DNA of 64,000 nt, taken from positions 372,001-436,000 of the forward strand of contig JAITLR010000009.1 of NCBI GenBank assembly GCA_031277805.1, given 5' to 3'. The stretch is from Comamonas sp. (lineage in GTDB: Bacteria; Pseudomonadota; Gammaproteobacteria; Burkholderiales; Burkholderiaceae_C). Shown here one piece after another: positions 61,396 through 64,000 of this stretch. The notes below the pieces were generated by a model. It was not told the origin of the DNA. It saw only the letters and a program-made list of their open reading frames with translations, and searched no databases. Within the stretch, counting starts at the first letter, position 1, and each line of letters starts with the position of its first letter. The position numbers were made by a program, and so were the translations under genes.

Positions 61396-62184
61396 CTAAG
61401 CCGTAGTTGGGGAGCCTTGAGGGTGGACGATCCGATCAAAATCTTGCTTATCCACCTCAAGCCCTTCGGCATTGAACTTACGAATCAGGGCGAACACATA
61501 GGACGGTGAATACAGCTTCCTCAAACCCTCTCGACCCGACGCTTGGTAAATCTCATGAGATTCCGCAAGGCTGCGCCGTGGTTCGGTGTAGTTCTGGCCC
61601 TTGACCTCTTTCAGCCATCGCTTGTAGCCAGGCCCGCCAATCTTCCCTAGGACTGCGGGCGACGATATGTTGTAGCTTGCATTGTCCAGCTTGAGCTTGT
61701 TAGGCACGCCCCTATAAAAGGCCAATGCATCGTTGGCCTGCTCATGATCCAGAAACAAATCCTCATCCACCTCTGGATAGCCATGCAGGAACCCAGCGGG
61801 CGTAAGGTAAAGCGGGTCAGAGAACTTGCGCGAACGCCAGACAGGAGCGCCTCCAAAGCTAGGGTTGCTTGACCGAAACCCAATTTCTATAGACACCCTG
61901 CCTTTGATGTAGGGGCGCAGCTCAGAATCATCGCCTTCAAGGTACAGCGAAATAGCCCGATCAATCTGCTGCATCCGGGCAGGTGGAATGAGCTGATCGA
62001 AGATGCTTGGCACCTTGGCCTGCCAGACCTTGGGAATGAGTTCGAGCATCTGCGTGGAATACCACGTCTCTACATGGCGCAGTGTTTGTCGTGCGTGGCC
62101 ACAGGCGGCTCCATTGGTCTGTAAAACAAACGAGACAGCCTCCCGTTTGTGGCGCTCAGCTTGAGCATTGATTGCTTTTCTCAC
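61396..62184 (-). CDS. Hypothetical protein of the tRNA-Arg-linked element
   Basis: A 262-residue protein that I do not recognise. No signal peptide or membrane helix. The N-terminal part is basic and helical (VRKAINAQAERHKREAV), the middle has SNPSFGGAPVWRSRKFSDP and the C-terminus ends in a short Pro-rich tail. I chose the GTG at 62184 because AAAGG lies eight bases upstream; another GTG is at 62193. It does not look like a tyrosine recombinase: I see no R-H-R-Y pattern. Its composition is less GC-rich than the chromosomal neighbours. Confidence 0.65.
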   Translation of the reverse strand: MRKAINAQAERHKREAVSFVLQTNGAACGHARQTLRHVETWYSTQMLELIPKVWQAKVPSIFDQLIPPARMQQIDRAISLYLEGDDSELRPYIKGRVSIEIGFRSSNPSFGGAPVWRSRKFSDPLYLTPAGFLHGYPEVDEDLFLDHEQANDALAFYRGVPNKLKLDNASYNISSPAVLGKIGGPGYKRWLKEVKGQNYTEPRRSLAESHEIYQASGREGLRKLYSPSYVFALIRKFNAEGLEVDKQDFDRIVHPQGSPTTA

Positions 62185-62414
62185 ACTGTCCACCTTTCTT
62201 TACGCCTCGATATTTTCTGCACTGTCACCCTGCACATTTTTGCGGCCCAACGCAGACCAAGGAGCGCCCTGTTAAGCCCATTTCTTGTGCTGCCTGTACC
62301 GGGGCTCCAAGCAAGGGGGCATCGCCCCGGAAATTACCCAACAAAAAAGCATCAATCAATACAGCGTAAGAGATGCCTCTTTTTCAATGTTCTTCCGGAT
62401 ATTGACAAAAATTC

Positions 62415-62529
62415 TTGGGGACATTGGGGACAGACCCAAAAACAGCACTTAACCCACTGTCACTATTAAGGAAAAGTGTCCCCAAAATTTTTTGGGGACA
62501 AGCGTTTTTGCTTGGGAACATTGGGGACA
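62415..62529. repeat. TTGGGGACA iteron-like array
   Basis: TTGGGGACA at 62415-62423, 62424-62432, 62492-62500 and 62521-62529, a variant TTGGGAACA at 62512-62520, and the inverted TGTCCCCAA at 62477-62485. The inverted copy and 62492 together form the palindrome TGTCCCCA...TGGGGACA (62477-62500). Six sites in 115 bases look like a binding array for an initiator or repressor. Confidence 0.75.
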
Positions 62530-63115
62530 AATTCTCAGGAATTCGCCATTTTTCATCAAAAAAGATCACCTTCGTACTCTTTTTAGCCTAATGCCGCGAA
62601 CCACAACCGCTTCCACCTAAAAAAGTCAGCACACCAAAAAAGCAAAGAACTGCAATTCAACTACACACAAAAAAGTCATTAATACGCAAAAAAAGCTGTA
62701 TATCCATTCAGTGAACGATGCTTGTTCACTGGAACGTTCACTTTTCACAGGCTCATCCACTGGCGCGCCCGAGGGGGTCGAATTACCCCCATGAGGAACA
62801 TCGCCAGGAGTACCTATAGGGGGGGTCTCTGGCCAATGAACCATGACCGCCAGTTGAAGCGCTCCGCCAGCTCCCATCCTGGAGCCACTCCCCCTTATTT
62901 TTCGCGCAGAACACACTTCCCCTGCGCCCCACCCGGCGCACACCACTTCCCGCCTTACGGCATGCACATGCATGAATACGCACAAGCCTTGCGGGCTGTC
63001 GCAATGGCAGCCTGAATCGCACAGCCCCTTAGACAGGCCCGGCTACAGCCGGGCAAGGCAACGATGGGGCGCCTGTTGCTACGCACAGGAACCCAGGCCA
63101 TGCCTATATAACAAA

Positions 63116-63142
63116 AGGCCCAAGGCGATGAACCTTGGGCCT
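63116..63142 (-). terminator. Terminator after the DUF927-like gene
   Basis: AGGCCCAAGG, a 7-base loop, then CCTTGGGCCT, perfect 10-base arms. On the minus strand the hairpin is followed by TTTTGTT, placing it 45 bases beyond the stop of the DUF927-like gene. Confidence 0.85.
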
Positions 63143-63186
63143 ATGTACTGCTATACCGGCGCATAGCTGCTGGCACTGGCGACTGG

Positions 63187-64000
63187 CTAAATGTCCAGCT
63201 CCATGATGGCGGGGCTGATGCGGTAGCACCAGCTAGGTCCCATGCCTGGCAAGCGCTGCTTAGTATCCACCTCACGTCCCTTGTCTGGCTTGAGGCAGCC
63301 ATGCTGCAGCAATACCTTGCACACGGCCTTGTGGTCAAAGCCCCGGCATATCTCGGTGCGGAATACTTCGGGCAGCACAAAGTACTCAATGCGAGTCTGC
63401 TCACCATCAATGGCCGTCAGCTCGTCGTAGATTTCCTTATCGGCTCGGGGCGTGTACCCGGCTTTCTGCATCTTGATTGGCTGGCCACTTTCATCAATCA
63501 GACGCCTGAAACCTGCTCTCTGCAGAGTCTTGGCATTGTGGTCATCCATGGCCCTATGCCACCAGGTAAAGCGCCCCTCTCCATGCGCTTCCAGGAAGCC
63601 GCGCACCTGGCGCAGCATGGCTTTCACCTCACCATTACCAGCACCACCACGGGCATGCAGCCAAGCATCAAAGCAAGCCTTGGCTGCATCCTCGCTCTCG
63701 CCCTCATCCCAGCCCGTCAAGCCCGCCTCTGTAGCCAAAGCCCCCGCCACTCCCACAATCGCAAATCGTGCAGCCACGCGGGCTACCTGGCCACTTGCAC
63801 CACCCGGCACCCAAGCAAAGGACAGGGCAGCAACCGCATCACGCACACGCCGAGCCAAGGTATCCGCATGCTGCGCCGACCACTGTAGGAAGGCATGCCC
63901 CACAGCACCATGGCAAAGCCCTGCCTCACGCGCCAAATGGGAAGAAAAGGCGGCCCCATCACCCAGACTATGGAGCCGCTCAAACGCTCCCATACCAGCG
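63187..64000 (-). CDS. DUF927 domain protein (primase/helicase-like), C-terminal part, cut by window end
   Basis: The last 268 or more residues of a larger protein; the frame is open to the window edge. The segment LHSLGDGAAFSSHL, followed by GHAFLQW, WVPGGASGQVARVAARFAIVG and a C-terminal VFRTEICRGFDHKAVCKVLL, matches the end of DUF927 proteins as I know them. These are mobile-element proteins with a primase or helicase-like core, common in integrated plasmids and phage-like islands, often under AlpA-type regulators. The Met at 63993 is unlikely to be the true start. It is followed by a strong terminator. It supports a replication-capable element inserted at tRNA-Arg. Confidence 0.78.
   Translation of the reverse strand, partial: AGMGAFERLHSLGDGAAFSSHLAREAGLCHGAVGHAFLQWSAQHADTLARRVRDAVAALSFAWVPGGASGQVARVAARFAIVGVAGALATEAGLTGWDEGESEDAAKACFDAWLHARGGAGNGEVKAMLRQVRGFLEAHGEGRFTWWHRAMDDHNAKTLQRAGFRRLIDESGQPIKMQKAGYTPRADKEIYDELTAIDGEQTRIEYFVLPEVFRTEICRGFDHKAVCKVLLQHGCLKPDKGREVDTKQRLPGMGPSWCYRISPAIMELDI

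Larger units (their letters stand above)
62185..63186. other. Non-coding control region of the integrated element
   Basis: About 1 kb with no gene I can support. Composition drops to AT-rich between about 62350 and 62720. It contains the TTGGGGACA array (62415-62529), an inverted repeat near 62312-62335 (CCGGGGC and GCCCCGG), and the terminator at 63116-63142. A short minus-strand frame at 62626-62844 (72 residues, ending in a hydrophobic helix) is possible but lacks a ribosome binding site. Confidence 0.45.

Noticed and set aside
61200..62540. Possible CRISPR array
   Set aside because: The TGGGGGCA and TTGGGGACA repeats are only 8-9 bases with irregular spacing; no 23-40 base repeats with uniform spacers and no cas genes are seen.
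62626..62985. 119-residue minus-strand frame with a hydrophobic C-terminus
   Set aside because: No ribosome binding site, low-complexity Cys/Gly/Arg start and no recognised family. Kept only as a possibility in the intergenic entry.

Overview
This window is GC-rich chromosomal DNA of a betaproteobacterium, most likely Comamonadaceae and Comamonas-like. I infer this from the gene orders (cytochrome oxidase cluster with SURF1 and an opposing DUF2909 gene; coaD-rsmD beside an M16 peptidase pair and ftsY; cytochrome c4-MoxR-VWA) and from two short dispersed repeat families that I remember from Comamonadaceae genomes. No database search was possible, so the species call is an inference.

Layout. 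1-4.0 kb: rhodanese, gpmA, a CtpA-type S41 protease and a MoeB/ThiF-like E1 enzyme. 4.1-8.1 kb: a signalling and envelope-stress block, with a stand-alone receiver, a NarL-type regulator divergent from a CHASE3 histidine kinase, then DUF1328, a DUF883/ElaB-like protein and a BON lipoprotein. 8.2-15.3 kb: a zinc-ribbon metallopeptidase, coaD, rsmD, an M16 pair, ftsY and cutA. 15.4-20.8 kb: a MarR/class II aldolase/PanE-like operon and a two-subunit molybdenum hydroxylase. 21-25.4 kb: DUF711, DUF2625, rpoH under a perfect CIRCE operator, and a Bug-type binding protein. 25.6-32.6 kb: an unusual seven-gene run of fatty acid hydroxylase, desaturase, a StlD/DarB-type ketosynthase fused to a haem-oxygenase-like oxidase domain, an unrecognised protein, and three genes that look like orphan immunity functions. 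32.6-43.4 kb: a PAS-GGDEF-EAL protein, then the aa3-type cytochrome c oxidase cluster on the minus strand (coxB-coxA-36-aa assembly peptide-ctaG-DUF2970-coxC-SURF1-thioredoxin-like-ctaB-SCO1). Its CoxB carries cytochrome c and OmpA-like domains. 44-53.1 kb: BioC-like methyltransferase, comF, trmL, DUF4148, MaoC, LysE, kefC, DUF1841, cytochrome c4, MoxR and GNAT. 53.1-60.9 kb: VWA protein, tamA, tamB and a small hypothetical. 61.0-64.0 kb: tRNA-Arg(CCT), followed by what looks like an integrated element with GGGGGCA and TTGGGGACA repeat arrays, an unknown gene and the C-terminal part of a DUF927 primase/helicase-like protein cut by the window end.

Most of the window is ordinary core genome. 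The parts I find most interesting are the ketosynthase-oxidase fusion and its lipid-enzyme operon, the CoxB-cytochrome c-OmpA triple fusion, the CIRCE site on rpoH, the repeats (one apparently absorbed in frame into tamB), and the tRNA-Arg-associated element.
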